64,000 nt of DNA from Cordia subcordata (GCA_028554755.1 JAPTOF010000003.1:24158001-24222000); one strand, 5' to 3'. Positions 12,992-26,379 are shown, numbered from the stretch's first letter. The notes: generated from the letters alone by a model not told the origin. Numbers and translations: made by a program.

Positions 12992-13682
12992 CTTCATTCT
13001 AACTTAATCAGACAAAATATAAGATTCTTTTCTGGGCCATTGAATGTATGGCTTTCCATTGTTTTCAAGCAATCACAAATCCCCATAATTTGCCCAAAAC
13101 TGTTTCGGGGCTTGAAATGTAATATTCACGCCTAACATTTCTTCTTGCTTCGGCCACAGATACAACGTTTCTCATAATTTGTCATAAACAATGGATGAAT
13201 CAGTTCCTAACACACATTTATAGACCTCGTTGTTCAAATATCTATCAAGTGATTAGTCACACATTTACCAGATAAACCAAAATGAGAGAGCAGGCTTTTC
13301 CAAAAGATGTGTCTCTGATTAATCAACGAGATTCTCGCCGGGTGAAGGGGGCGTTAGATGGAGGGGACGGTGGGAAAGGCGGTTATCATTGTCTTGTGAG
13401 AATTCAACAGTAGTCTCAATTGACTTTTATCTTAAGTCGATTTAAATTGTTCCCAAGTCTTTTCGACTTTTAGTTCATTTTTCTCTATTTGGGTCCACTC
13501 GAAAAAACGTTTTGCAATTGAATTATTACCATCTTTATTGCCAAATATGCTATAAAAATTAAGAAAGTATAATTACATTATGATAACCAAACACACCTTG
13601 TAATTTTTTGTGGAGGCCCACGATCATACTCCACTCAAGTAGTTTGCCACCTTTTGCTTAACTTGTTGCATATATTGACTAA

Positions 13683-14153
13683 GAGGGTGTTTGGTGTGGC
13701 TTTTTTTTTCTAGTCAAACTTGCTTAAAGCCTAATTTAAGATAATAAAAATATTTATTTTATTAAAAATGTGCTTTTTCTAAGTGGATTTAAGTAAAAAA
13801 TAAAAAGTTCCTCAACTCCAACTTTTACTTTTTATGGCTTTAAACACTTTGAAAAAAAATAAATTTGACCAAATCATTTACTATTTTATCTTTACTTTTT
13901 TATTTTTATTACTAAAATATCTTTATTTTTTTTATCACATACTTGTCTTTTAAATTTTATTTTAATGTACTTAATAATTATTTTATCCATATAACTTACT
14001 TTTCAACCCACTTAATCAAAGATGTACATATTTATTTTTATAACTACAACTTTTATTCAAACACGTAACTACTTAAAGTCGACAATAAAAAAAAACTACT
14101 TAAAGCTATAAATGCTTTAAGTAATTTTTTGATAAGCTAATCCAAACACCCTC
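13683..14153 (+). mobile_element. Harbinger/Tourist-like MITE, copy 1
   Basis: This 471-bp element begins GAGGGTGTTTGG and ends CCAAACACCCTC, a perfect 12-bp inverted repeat, and is flanked by TAA on both sides (13680-13682 and 14154-14156). A 3-bp TAA/TTA duplication is the hallmark of PIF/Harbinger elements. There is no coding capacity. Two relatives of the same length lie at 40610-41083 and 60317-60786. Confidence 0.85.
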
Positions 14154-14340
14154 TAATTCCCACGTCTAATCTCTGTCAGTAAGAGGAAAAAGGAAAAAAT
14201 GAAACACTTCTCGGCGTCGGCAGGTTCCATTATGCGCGCTGGTAGCATTATCTTTCAACCATGGAAATTTATTTTGATTTTCACATGCTTCTACTAGAAA
14301 ATCATGTTGGTCTGTTTAGTAAGCTTCAGAGTAGTATACT

Positions 14341-14795
14341 GGGGAGAACTCCACAAATAATTTCTATTGTTTATGTAAAGTATCAGTTTAGTCCTTATTA
14401 TTTTTAAAATGATTTATTTGGTCATCAATATTTGTAAAACAAGTTAATTTGGTTCTTATTATTTTAAAAGTAACTTATTTAATCTTTAATATTTACAAGG
14501 AATATCAATTTTGTGAAAAATATCAATTTTCATCTCTTTAAATCAGCTATGTGATCATCACATAACCATTTTTAAGCTAAAATGGGGTCACATGACCATT
14601 TTTAGTGTTAAAATGGTCAATTAGGTATTTTGTGTAAACATTAGACATCAAATTTGTCACTTTTAAAATAATAGAGACTAATGTGACACTTTTGAAATAT
14701 ATTAGAAACTAAATAAGTTACTCTTAAGATAACATAGACCAAATTAACACTTTGTATGAACAATATAAACTATTTGTGAAATTTGTCCTATTATA
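14341..14795. mobile_element. Inverted-repeat element (non-autonomous)
   Basis: The first ~120 bp (CCACAAATAATTTCTATTGT and onward) align with the reverse complement of the last ~120 bp. Each arm is built of sub-repeats reading like 'ttagtccttattattttaaaa'. Target duplication is unclear. It is probably a foldback or Mutator-like non-autonomous element. Confidence 0.5.
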
Positions 14796-16434
14796 CTATA
14801 ATAGTGCTCCACAATTTGGTGAGCACAACAACATCATCGTCATGAGAGAAATGGAAGGATGGAATGGGTTTGGAGGATTCCTGTACCCCTTGTTTGGATT
14901 AAATCCCTTTCCTTGTTTAGGTAGAAGGGACGTGGAAAGATGGGATTAAAGAGAATATGAATTATCCCTTTATAACCTCTAAAATGGCTCCCTCCAATTT
15001 GAGAAAAAATGAAGAAGAAGGAACCTTTTTTTTACTATAATAATTTTTTATTTTATTTTTTATGTTTAGATATAAAATTAAAAAATATACAAAAATCTAC
15101 TTGAACATAAAAAATTTCCACTCTTCTATTTTTTCTTTTCAATCCAAACAAGATAATTTACAATCTATTATAATTTTTATCTTTATAAAATTTTTTTAAT
15201 CTAAATAAGAATTAATTCTCTCGTCTTCTTTTCTTTATAATTATCTCCCTTTCTTTCTTTTATTAAACTCTTTTCCAGACATAGTGTTTCGAGTTGATGG
15301 ATCAACAAAGGTCGGCGCGATTCCGGTCCATCAAACAGTCACAATCTAGTCAACTTGAAGTGACATGGGTGGAGCAATCAAGGTTAAAAATAAAAGATTG
15401 GACCACTTCTGCATAATTGCATTAAGAACTTGTCAAGCCATGGTGTGTGATTCATTAAGAAAGTTAATAGTTCCAAGACTCAATAATATGATTCATTTTG
15501 AGAAGTAATTATCTAAGCAATACTCCACGATCAATTTAACTCTACCACGATCATTTTTTTCTTTGCCTATCATTGGAAGAAATTAACCCAGCCCTAATAC
15601 TGTAAAGTTGAAAATTAAATGAGAACGCGAATTACTAGATTTTTTTTTCTTAATATAATTGATCTCATTCCATTTTCAAGAACCTTAATTACAGGTATAG
15701 TATTTTTCACTTTTACGCTAAAAGCCCCAAATTATATAGATTGTTTTCGTGTTTATAGTGCAAGCCGAAAACCATTCTAAAATCCTCCATTATTTTTTCT
15801 CAGACTTGTTCCTTCGTGACTCATTAATCTTAGCCACATGCTTTCGATACTTATCCTTGCGGTAATTCTTGTCAACAACAAAATCAGATCGTGCCACACA
15901 GAAACTACACATTAATTAACTCGATAAACAGTTGACCCGAAAAAAAAAAAAGAGAGATACCGAGAAAAAGACAAAAGAGATTTAATTAAAATAATCAAAC
16001 AAACAACTTTTAAACCTTTGACTGAGCCTCATTGACACATGGACTCCACGCGAAATTCACGTGAAGCACGGACTAGAAAACGAAAGGTTTGAGAGCAACA
16101 GTGTCACATTCGAAGAAGACAAGTGTTCCTTCGACCTTGCTCAATGCCGATTTTTGGCAAGTTTGCAGGTCGCAGCGCACTCGTCCCCGCATAAGTTATT
16201 GTCCGAGCAAAAGACACGAGGTTTTAGTCATGAAAATCAATTCATCAAGAGTGACTCAAAAACTTGTACAATGATTTTGATAAATTTTTATTATAAAAAT
16301 TATTTGATTAATATAAAGAGTGACTCAATATTTTATAAGGTAATTTTAAATTTTGATATTTTTTTACGTGAAACATCTATATATTTTAACAATACGCATT
16401 CTTGTTGGTAAAAGCAAAATAACAATATATATTG
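14796..16434. other. Intergenic, no feature recognised
   Basis: No gene or transposon terminus recognised. The open frame at 16061-16411 is low in complexity after about 70 codons and has no motif. Confidence 0.45.
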
Positions 16435-16435
16435 A

Positions 16436-16826
16436 GATAAAGCCATTTACCCCATGAGTTTTACACAAAAATCTAAATTCCCCCGTCAACTTTTAGTTTT
16501 GTCATTTTCTCCCGTGACACAAGTTTTGCAAAACATTACCTTATATTGAAGGGCAATTTTGTCACTTATCTTTCGAGCTATTATTGAGGTATTTAATTTT
16601 CATTTATTATCTTTTACATTCTTGACCAAAAAAATTATTATCTTTTATTTCTTTTACTTTTTATTTTATATTTTAAAAATATTATATCATTGTAAAAAGG
16701 TCATACATTGCACTAAAAATAGAGTAGATTCAATTTGATATGTATATATGTATATAAAAGATAGAATTGAAATTATCTTTGTCATTTTGTGCATAACATA
16801 AATTTTGTACAACAACAACAACAACA

Positions 16827-16883
<57 letters not shown>

Positions 16884-17323
16884 GTTATGTTAACTAATTA
16901 TAAAAGAAATTATGTAGTAAGTTGCAAAGAAATTTGATTCAATTTGAATGTATGTATTAGGAGAAAAATATTTTCAAAAAATGAATTTAATTTTTCTCTA
17001 ATATTTTGTGTAATATGGAAAATGCTATTTAATAAGCTATTTTTTCAATCTTTTCTTTATATTATGAAATTAATTAATTTTTTTTGTGATTTTCTATTTG
17101 ATAGTAGATTCATTTATTGAATGATTTTAATAAATTTTTTGACTAGTATTATCTTTTATCTTAAAAAAAAATACTTTTAAGGCTTTGTTTGTTAAAATTT
17201 AAATTTATCAAAAATTTTGAGATTTAGAATAAAATTCATGGAGGAATATGGATAAAATTAAAAAGTCATGGGGGAGTTTGGGATTTATAATAGAACTCAT
17301 GGGAAAAAATGGCTTTTTCCCAA
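16436..17323. mobile_element. Long-TIR non-autonomous element, copy A
   Basis: The left end (AAAGCCATTTACCCCATGAG) matches the reverse complement of the right end (AAAAGCCATTTTTTCCCATG), and the similarity continues for roughly 100 bp with C-rich blocks such as AAATTCCCCC. The interior is AT-rich and contains a long TTA microsatellite. A related element lies at 33203-34127. Long inverted repeats suggest a Mutator-like origin, but the target duplication is not clear. Confidence 0.55.
16827..16883 (+). repeat. (TTA)n microsatellite
   Basis: About 19 consecutive TTA units, preceded by an ACA run (about 16811-16826). Confidence 0.95.
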
Positions 17324-17424
17324 TATTGATCTTTAAAGGGACCCTTGATATAATTAGAAGCTTTCTGACCTGAGATAAATAAACTAAACCGCCTCGTAAT
17401 ACACACAGGTAGTTGAAATCCTAC

Positions 17425-17540
17425 GCCATGGGGATTTTTTAGACAATGTAATATTACCCCCTTAAAATATCTTATAAATACGCCACACAGATTTTTCAAA
17501 CAATCCAATATTACCTCCTCAAACCATCTTATAAATCACG
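17425..17540 (+). repeat. Diverged two-copy tandem repeat, ~58 bp
   Basis: Two adjacent units share GCCA..GG/CAGATTTTT..A.ACAAT..AATATTAC and CTTATAAAT..CG. Non-coding. Confidence 0.55.
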
Positions 17541-20500
17541 GCGCGCGTAATATGTTTCCAACCAGCGAATGATATTATTAAATTAACAATACTAACAAAA
17601 GACGTCCTACTCAATAAACAATATTTGCTAGCTTTAATGGCCAACATTTCCAAATTCAGGTTGGCGTTAACATCTAATGTACTTTAGCATTTTAAGAGAA
17701 CTTATTTAATATATTGCAAATCACTTTATCTATTGTGTGTATTAATAAGGAATTTGTGTTGCAATCAAGATAATTAAATTTACAATTAATATAAGCATCC
17801 ATATACCAAGTGAGAATACATCATGGAATATGTCATAGCCCATCAAGATGATGGAATTTGCTACCACCTCTAATTAAATGTGTTTTACATTTTGGTGCAT
17901 CATATTTGTCTAATTTAAGTGCGTAAGTTAGACATGTACGCACAACAAAAAGGCTGTCCCCTTTTTCTAATGTCATGTTCTATGCTTGAAGAATTCCAAA
18001 TAAAATGTCATGCTTTCAAACTCGATGAATATTAATTGGATCAAATTAAAATTTTATCCTTCTAATTATACTTAAATTATTGATTTTTATAATAGTGAGG
18101 TGTGACCACTCGCGTTTTCTCCACTTGTTTTGAAATATACTTTTCCAAGGGCATCAAGGATAAGCAAAACAACTCCTAGAAAATTGCAAACCCTCCAAAA
18201 CCTCTTTTCTTATTGAGAGCATTAAGGCATTGACAAAACATGAGATCAAATAAAATACCAAAAAGTACGCTCAAAAGGTTTTTTTCTTGCTGGTGGTCGG
18301 TCAAATAGTAATATATTTATCCTCATCGACGACTCGTTGGAGTTGATTAGTTCATTGGATTTTTTATTTCATTAACTACATGCTCCATAGCAATAACGAG
18401 TCTATATATTTAACCTGGCATAAATGCTAATAGTTTATTAGCATAAAGACTAATAATAAAATTAATTATCAGATAGTATGGTGATTGGAATGTTTGAGAA
18501 AAAGCAAGCAGATAAGATGGAGGACATAGGAAGGGTATATTATTGGAGTGGTCCCTAATGAAGTTGTTTTCAGTGTTGGGATTTTAATCTCTAAATTATT
18601 CCGCTGTATGTTTCAGACTATAAAGAATTAGAAATGTTTTATCATTACTCGTTATTTATTATATTGCGAATTCAACCCAAAAGCTAAAAAAAATGTTTAT
18701 AATTAACTTTAGTCTTGCACACGATATATATCAGCTACAATATTTTGAAAAAAAAAAATAGAGAACTATTATATTTTGGAGGGAATTTGGCAGTAAGACT
18801 AACAGTGGAACATTTTCAATAGTTTAGGTGCCATAAAATGCAAAGTGTTTAGTCTAGCAATCAATTATCTATTAAATATATACATAAGTTTTTACCTTTC
18901 AAACATTGTGAGTGAAACATCAAAGGTTATGTGGCTATTCTTAGACTATTATATGTATTAACTTATTATGCATTAATATTCTCTTTTATTTAAATTTTAT
19001 TATTTATTATCTATTATCAATATATATTATTGTTTTTAATTTGAAAAATTATTTCCCAGTTAATGAATAGTTAAAATCACATACATTTGTCAATTCTAGA
19101 AAAATATGGTTAAATCTGTTACTAGTTATTAAAAATAAATAAATTGAATTTAACATCTATTTTGAAAAACACGTTAACCGTGTAAAACACAGGATATAAA
19201 AATGCTAGATAAAACTATAGGTTTGTCATGCTATAGATTGTGCAGACTATTCTTGAACTTTAGAAGATAGTTTTGATGAACCTTTCAGTATTTGGATAAT
19301 GAGTAATGTTTCCTCGGATCCTGTGAGGTTTAATTAAGAAGCTTTCATCATCGCTACGACAGATTTGGAAAGTGTCACTTAGTTTAGAACCCCTTAAGCT
19401 AAGATTTGATCCATCTTGCAAAAGACAAATTTTGCCCTCCATTTAACATCCTATTTAATTTTTATATATTTGCACTAAAATATAAGCATTATGATGAGTT
19501 GTGATCTGAACTACTAGAACCTAACATGCTCCAATTAATTAATTTGAGTACATCTAATTACTATGCAAAATGGTTATTGAACTAAGACTACCCAAAGAAT
19601 GGTGATATTAATTAACTGCCACTAAGAATCAAGTAACATTTTTGGCTAAACAAAGTTGTAAAATTAATTTATACATATAGAGGAGATGATTTTAAAAAAA
19701 TGGTATTTTTAGCAAATATATAATTATCACTATCATGAATAACTGAAGGAATAAATAGTGTTTTGAATTTTATCACTATCCCAAGCCCTTATTCTGATCT
19801 AGAAAAAAGTCCAAAACTAAAAATAAATAAAATAGTACTTACAAATAATAAATAAAGGCTCTGTGTGTGATAGTACACTAGTCATACTTATAAGCATGAA
19901 CATAAAATTGTGATAGTACACTTGTCATACTTATAAGCATGAACATAAAATATGTCCCTTCTATAATATGTTAAAATTACTTTCACATTTGAAAATCTTA
20001 ACATTAAAAATAAAATACAGGTCCAAATTTATCCGTTGAGATAGCAGTAAAATCTGATTTTTCAGATTCTTTTCAATATTTAATATAAATAAGTCTTTTA
20101 CCAAAACTTTATCGTTACTTCACTTTTTACTTAACATCTCAAGTATTCGTGCGTTACTTATTTTTGTAAAAAAGAATAAACGTCGAAACACATGCTATAT
20201 ACTTGTCACATGAGAGACAAAGGCCTAAATAAACGCAATAATATGGTGACATGAATAAATACTCTTTAAATATATTCTCTAGGTAATTTAGTTGTTACCT
20301 TGACTTGAGGAAGACGCATCGAGGTCTTAAATTATACGATGTTTAATTTCTTGTTGTCCAAGTTAGGAAAGTCGATACAGGTCTCACGTGAACTCGAAGA
20401 ATTATGACCCGATTCAGTGTATAGTGATTTGTTACATGCACGGGTGGGTTTGGAAGCTCATTATTACGTAGCACAATCGTTTCAATTTTTTAATGTAAAT

Positions 20501-21139
20501 TTGTTTTTTTCTCCATGCAATGTTTGGTGGTTTCGCAACATAATCAACTTATTATCGCCCGCCGCACGACGGTGCTGCGATCCCGATGTCGTCGGAAGTA
20601 AATAAGACACTTAATTTACTCTTTTTCCCTTACTGAGTTGCTTGACCTATAAAGTATTTTTTTTTAAAAAGTTAAAGAAAAAAAGCATTTTTTCTAATAA
20701 GCTAAAATTTTTAGTTTTTGAAAAAAATTAAATTTGACTTTCTTTTTTTTAATTTTTTTAGATTTTCATTTTTTTTCATAATCAAGATATTATCATGTAC
20801 ATTTCCGATTCACATGTCAGTTTGGATCATATTGCTAATGAATTGAAATATATTGAATTATACTTCATCTAAAAGTTTAAATTTTATCAAAAATATTATT
20901 ATATTTATTTATTGTACTAATAAATAAAATCATATCCTTCGACAAACTATGGTCACCATAACCCTGTAAAAGTAAGCATTAATTTAAGTGCAACTTCTTG
21001 TTGTATGGTAGCTTCTAGGTTTTTTTTTTTTTCCTCCTTCGCAATCTTATCTAATAGCGAAGCATATCATGTTTGGAGAATGAATTTGCTCATAAATTTT
21101 ATATTGTTTATCTAATTGTGTTGAAATAGTATGAATAAA
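17541..21139. other. Intergenic region left of the retrotransposon
   Basis: AT-rich DNA with no supported gene. It holds a perfect-looking 43-bp tandem pair (see 19866-19951). The minus-strand frame at 19260-19442 has a balanced amino-acid make-up but no motif I know and is not called as a gene. Confidence 0.45.
19866..19951 (+). repeat. Tandem duplication, 43-bp period
   Basis: Two adjacent 43-bp copies beginning TGTGATAGTACAC differ at a single visible base (CTAGTC versus CTTGTC). Confidence 0.9.
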
Positions 21140-21471
21140 TGTTGAATGTGGCCCGTATTCTTGGGCAACAAGAATAACAAATTTCTTTGTTAGCATATTA
21201 CCTTATTCGCTTGTTACCTTTTGTAGCACATAATTAATTAGTTGCCTTTTCTGCTTAATAGGTTTAGGAAACCTTTGCACTATAAATATGTGGCAATACT
21301 CATTATATTATGTGTGAGAGAGAAACCAAAGTGAGAGCCTTGTAGCATTCGTGATCAATAGTAGAATTATTCCCTGCGGCCTGTGGACGTAGGCTTTAAA
21401 GCCGAACTACGTAATTCTTGTGTCTTTTATTTCTTTTCGTATTCTTCGTGTATGCATGTTTTTCCCCAACA
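21140..21471 (+). repeat. 5' LTR
   Basis: 332 bp, starts TGTTGAATG and ends CCCCAACA. It contains a promoter-like TATAAATA at 21281-21288. It aligns without gaps to the 3' LTR. Confidence 0.95.
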
Positions 21472-21474
21472 AAC

Positions 21475-21486
21475 TGGTATCAGAGC
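21475..21486 (+). other. Primer-binding site for initiator Met-tRNA
   Basis: TGGTATCAGAGC begins three bases after the 5' LTR and is complementary to the 3' end of plant initiator tRNA-Met. This is the usual minus-strand primer of copia elements. Confidence 0.93.
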
Positions 21487-22019
21487 TTAGGTATTAATCC
21501 GCTGCTTGAGGGAAAAAGGAAAAATCAAAACTCACTGTGAAACCAAAATTTCTCAAATCAAACGGTGCCTAACCAAACAAAGGTCTTTGTTTGGCGAGGA
21601 GTGCTCCGGTGCTGTCTACGTTGAGCGTTGGTGGCTGGAGTGGAAGCTTGCGTCGATGGGTCGTGGTTCGTGTTTGGGTTTGAAACGAAGAAGATAGAGT
21701 TCGCGTGCTCTTGAGGTTAGTTTTTTGGGTATTCAGTAATTTTTGCAAATTGGTTCAAGTTTGTAAAGCAGGTCTAGGGATAGTAAGCTTTGGGTCTTTG
21801 GGTTTATTTGGATCGGGCTTGGTTAATGGCCTTGTCCAATTTTGGCTAGGTCTTGGGTCTTGGGTTAATTAATTTTTTGTTGGGCTTGGGCTTGGGTTCT
21901 GTGCCAAAAAAATAATAAATTTCTTTTTTGGGTTTGGACTTAGTTTAGGCCAAAAGAATAAAAAAGGAATTTTTATTTGGCTTAGATTTAGTCCTGAAAC
22001 AAAAAAAAAAAAAATCCAG

Positions 22020-22240
22020 TTGACCTGTTTGACCACGTTGACCGGGGTTGATCAGGGTTTGACTTTGACCATTGACCAAGAGTTGACCGGGTTTGATCAC
22101 AGCCTTACCCCACGTTTTTCGACATGCTGAGTCCATTTTTGGGCTCTGTTTTTCCAGATTCTACTCCAAAGTACGTGTTTAGAGATAGTGTTGACTTTGA
22201 CCAACAGGATTGACTTTGACCGGTGTTGACCAAAGTTGAC
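22020..22240 (+). promoter_or_regulatory. W-box-rich leader of the retrotransposon
   Basis: Thirteen TTGAC(C/T) cores, all on the plus strand, lie in about 220 bp of the untranslated leader, in two clusters (22020-22090 and 22190-22240). A GAC(A/G)TGCTGA(G/A)TCCATTTTT block recurs 143 bp apart (22121 and 22264), so part of the cluster arose by tandem duplication. W-boxes bind WRKY factors, and Tnt1-type elements are known to be defence-inducible. A regulatory role here is inference; a structural RNA role (packaging or dimerisation) is possible. Confidence 0.5.
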
Positions 22241-22336
22241 CAGGGGTGTTCCTAAGGTTTTCCGACGTGCTGAATCCATTTTTGCAATTTGTTGAGCCAA
22301 ATTCCATGTCGAAGTGTGAGTTTTGAGCAAACAAAG

Positions 22337-25300
22337 ATGTCTTCCACAAGTGGAAAGTTTAAAATCGAGAAGTTTGACGAGAGAATGAGTTTCAGTCTAT
22401 GGAGGATCAGATTCAAGGCATTTATGACAATGCAAGGACTTTGGAAAGTCATTGAAGAAGTGATCCTGGTAAAGATGGAATTAGCAGTAAGAGAAGAACT
22501 CGAAACGAAAGCCTTGAGTGCAATACATATGTCCGTGACAAATGAAGTATTGCTGGAGATTGCTGAGAAGACGACAGCAGTTGAGGCTTGAAATACTTTG
22601 GTGGAATTGTATGCATCTAAATCTCTCACCAATCGCCTCTATTTGAAGAAGCGATTGTATCATCTTAGAATGAAAGAAGGTACATCACTAAAGCAACACC
22701 TTGATGAGTTTACCTCTTGTTTTATTGCTTTGAAGGATGTGGGTGTTAAAATTGATGACGAAGACCAAGCTATGATCGTATTATGCTCCTTACCTCCTTC
22801 ATATATGAACTTTGTAGACACTATGTTGTACGGGAGGGATAAAATTACGTTTGAAGATGTGATTGCTTCATTAAAATCGAAAGATCTTCAAACACATATT
22901 CCGGGCCATAGGGAAGAAGTTCATGGGGAAGGTTTAGTGAGTAGAGGGAGATCAGAGAATAGAGGGGGATCTTCGGGTAGAAAGAAAAGTAAGTCAAGGT
23001 CAAAATCAAGAGCAAGGAAGCTACGTTATTTCAAGTGTGGTGAAAAGGGTCATATTAAGAAAGAATGTCCAAAACTGAAAAAGGGAAAGAAAAAGGTGGA
23101 GAATTCAGCTAATGTGGTGGAGAGTGCTGACAGTGATGTAGATAACTCAAGTAGTACCGGGGAAGTTTTAACTGTGAGAGGATCACAGTGGTATAATCAA
23201 TGGATTCTTGATACTGGTGCAATGTTCCATATGTGTCCTAGGCGCCACTGGTTCTCTTCCTATTCTAAAAGAGAAGGGAAAGTCTTTCTAGGCAATGATC
23301 TTTCGTTGAAGGTGGAGGGAATGGGCTTTGTAAATATGAAGATGTTTGATGGTATTACAAGATCTCTCGAGTGTTGGTTTGTACCGGAACTGAAGAAAAG
23401 CTTGATTTCTATTGGGCGTTTGGATTCTCATGGATACAAATTCTGAAGTGAAAATGGTATCTTAAAGGTGACCAAAGGTGCAATTGTGTTCTCGAAAGGG
23501 AACTTGACTGGCGGCCTATATGTCTTTCAAGGTAGTACAGTTACAGGTGTTGCAGCTGTTACATCCGAGGAGAGTGATAATGACACTACGCAGTTGTGGC
23601 ACAAAAGGTTGGGCCATATGAGTGAGAGGGGACTGACCGAGCTAAGTAAGAGAGATTTGCTTTGTGGACAAAGAACTAGAAAGCTTGAATTCTGCGAGCA
23701 TTGTGTCTTTGAAAAGCAAACCAGGGTGAAGTTCAGCAAGGGGTAGGAGAACACCAAAGGTACACTTGATTATATTCATTCTGATCTTTGGGGTCCTAAT
23801 AAAGTTCCTTCTAAGAAAGGTGCCAGATATTACATCACTTTTATTGATGCATACTCTCGGATGGTGTGGGTATACTTCTTGAAAACTAAAGATGAGGCGT
23901 TTCCAACATTTGTCGAGTGGAAGACGTTGATTGAGAAGCAAACTGGTAAACAAATTAAGCGTCTTAGGACTGACAATGGGTTAGAATATTGCAATAAAGA
24001 GTTTGATGAGTTTTGCAGGAAACATGGCATTGTGAGACACCGCACATGTGTAAGGACACTTGCAGAACGCATAAATAGAACTTTGGTGGAGAGAGCTCGT
24101 TGTATGCTCTCCCAATCTGGTTTGAGTCAAGACTTTTGGGCTGAAGCCATCAATACGGCATAGTACTTGATGAATAGGTCTCCATCCAAAGCTATTGAAT
24201 TGAAAACTCCTTTTGAGTTATGGTCTGGTAAGCCTACTGACTACTCTCGATTGAGGGTGTTCGGTTGCCCTGCATACGCTCACGTGAAGGATGGCAAGTT
24301 GGAGCCGAGGGCAAATAAATGCATATTTCTAGGCTATGCGTCGGAGATGAAAGGTTACAGAATCTGGTGCACAGCTCCAAAGTCTCCAGGTTTCCTCAAC
24401 AGCAGGGATGTCATATTCAATGAGTCTACTTTATTAGACCAAGAAAAGGAGAAAGCGGTAGCTGGTTTAGACCACGGTGTCAAAGAGCAGGTGGAGGTAT
24501 TTGTTGATGTTCCAAATGTTCCATCTAGCAGCCAAATTCAGTCGACTCAACCAATTGCGGTGCATGATCAAAATGTGCCTGAACAACAGAAGTACAGCAT
24601 TGCCACTGGGCGAGAAAGGAGACAGATTAAAGAGCCTCAAAGGTACGGATACGCTGATCTTGTTGCTTATGCTTTGACTGTTACCGAAACAATTGAAGGA
24701 CATGAGCCGAATTCATACAAAGAGGCCATATATGGGAAAGATTCTGCTCAGTGGGTGGGTGCCATGAGTGAGGAGATTGAGTCTCTTCATAAGAATCAAA
24801 CATGGGAGCTTGTTGAATTGCCTAAGGGATAGCGAGTTGTCGGTTGCAAATGAGTTTACAAGAAAAAGGAAGATACTCCAGGGGTTGAAGGTCCTCGATA
24901 CAAGGCACGGTTGGTGGCAAAAGACTATACACAAAGGGAGGGTGTTGACTTCAACGACGTGTTTTCTCCGGTTGTGAAGCATAGTTCAATCAGGGTTTTA
25001 CTTGCCTTGGTTGCTCTTCATGACTTAGAGCTTGAGCAGCTAGATGTGAAAACGACATTTTTGCATGGTGATCTTGAAGAACAAATTTACATGAGTCAAC
25101 CGGAGGGGTATATAGTTCCTGGTAAGGAGAACCATGTTTGCAAACTGAAGAAGTCCTTGTATGGGTTGAAGCAGTCACCTCGGCAATGGTATAAGAGATT
25201 TGACACATTCATGGTAGGTGCTGGATACACAAGGAGTGCCTATGACAGCTGTGTATATCTCAAAAGGCTTCCAGATGGTTCATTTGTGTACTTGTTGTTG

Positions 25301-26379
25301 TATGTCGATGATATGCTTGTTGATGCAAAAAGCATGTCTGCAATCGACGAATTAAAAAAGCAGCTAGGTGATGAGTTTGAGATGAAGGATCTTGGAGCAG
25401 TAAAAAAGATTCTTGGCATGGAGATTCACAGAGATAAAAACACTAAGAAGCTGTTCTTGTCTCAACAGAGTTATATTGAGAATGTGCTGGAGCGTTTCGG
25501 GATGCTGAAAGCAAAGCCTGTGAGTGTGCAGCTTGCTGCTCATTTCAAGTTGTCTGCAGATTTGTCACCTAAAACCGAGGAGGAGGTGGAGCATATGTCT
25601 CATGTTCCATACTCAAGTGCTGTTGGTAGCTTGATGTATGCTATAGTGTGCACTCATCTTGATATTTCACATGCAGTTAGTGTTGTGAGCAGGTATATGG
25701 CATCACCTAGGAAAGCACACTGGGAAGCAGTGAAATGGATAATGAGATATTTGTGTGGCACTACAAATGTAGGTTTACTGTTTAATAAGATGACTGGAGA
25801 TTGCGCGAGGTTAGTGGGTTATTATGATTCAGACTTTGCGGGTGACCTTGATAAGAGAAGATTTCTGACGGGTTACGTGTTTACTCTCTTTGGATGTGCT
25901 ATCAGTTGGAAAGCAACATTACAGTCTATTGTGGCATTGTCGACTACTGAAGTGGAGTACATGGCAATTGTAGAAGCTGTGAAGGAGGCCATATGGTTAC
26001 AAGGCCTGGTTCGTGATCTTGGACTGCAGCAAGATTCAAGTGCAGTCTTTTGTGATAGCCAGAGTGCAATCCATCTGATGAAGAATCAGATGTTCATGAG
26101 AGGACTAAACACATTGATATCAGATATCATTTTATTAGAGATGTTGTATCACAAGGAATCATATCTGTGCAAAAAATATCTACCCATGAGAATCCAGCAG
26201 ATATGATGACTAAGATGGTTCCAGTTAGCAAGTTTTGGACTTGGTTGCTATTTGTGGTGCGGAGCATTAAGCTCTTAGAGGCAGTTGGCTTCAGGGATGA
26301 TGGTGTATTGATTGGAGCGAATACGTGCCAAAGTGGAGATTTGTTGAATGTGGCATGTATTCTTGGGCAACAAGAATAG
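22337..26379 (+). pseudogene. Broken gag-pol polyprotein of the copia element
   Basis: One frame starts at 22337. In order it holds: gag; a zinc knuckle whose first cysteine is tyrosine (codon 23027-23029); a protease with an LDTGA active site (about 23210); an integrase HHCC finger (about 23600-23710) and DDE core; a reverse transcriptase with YVDDM at 25301; and RNase H. Nonsense codons interrupt it at 22589, 23444, 23744, 24161, 24830 and 24851. One base is missing near 26092, and the last ~95 codons continue in another frame into the 3' LTR. The integrase acidic residues (codons at 23783, 23972 and 24065) have D-30-E spacing instead of the family's D-35-E, implying a 15-bp in-frame deletion. 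At least two stops are of the TGG-to-TGA kind expected from cytosine deamination. No intact enzyme can be made from it. Confidence 0.93.
26330..26341 (+). other. Polypurine tract
   Basis: AAAGTGGAGATT abuts the 3' LTR and is the expected plus-strand primer site. Confidence 0.8.
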
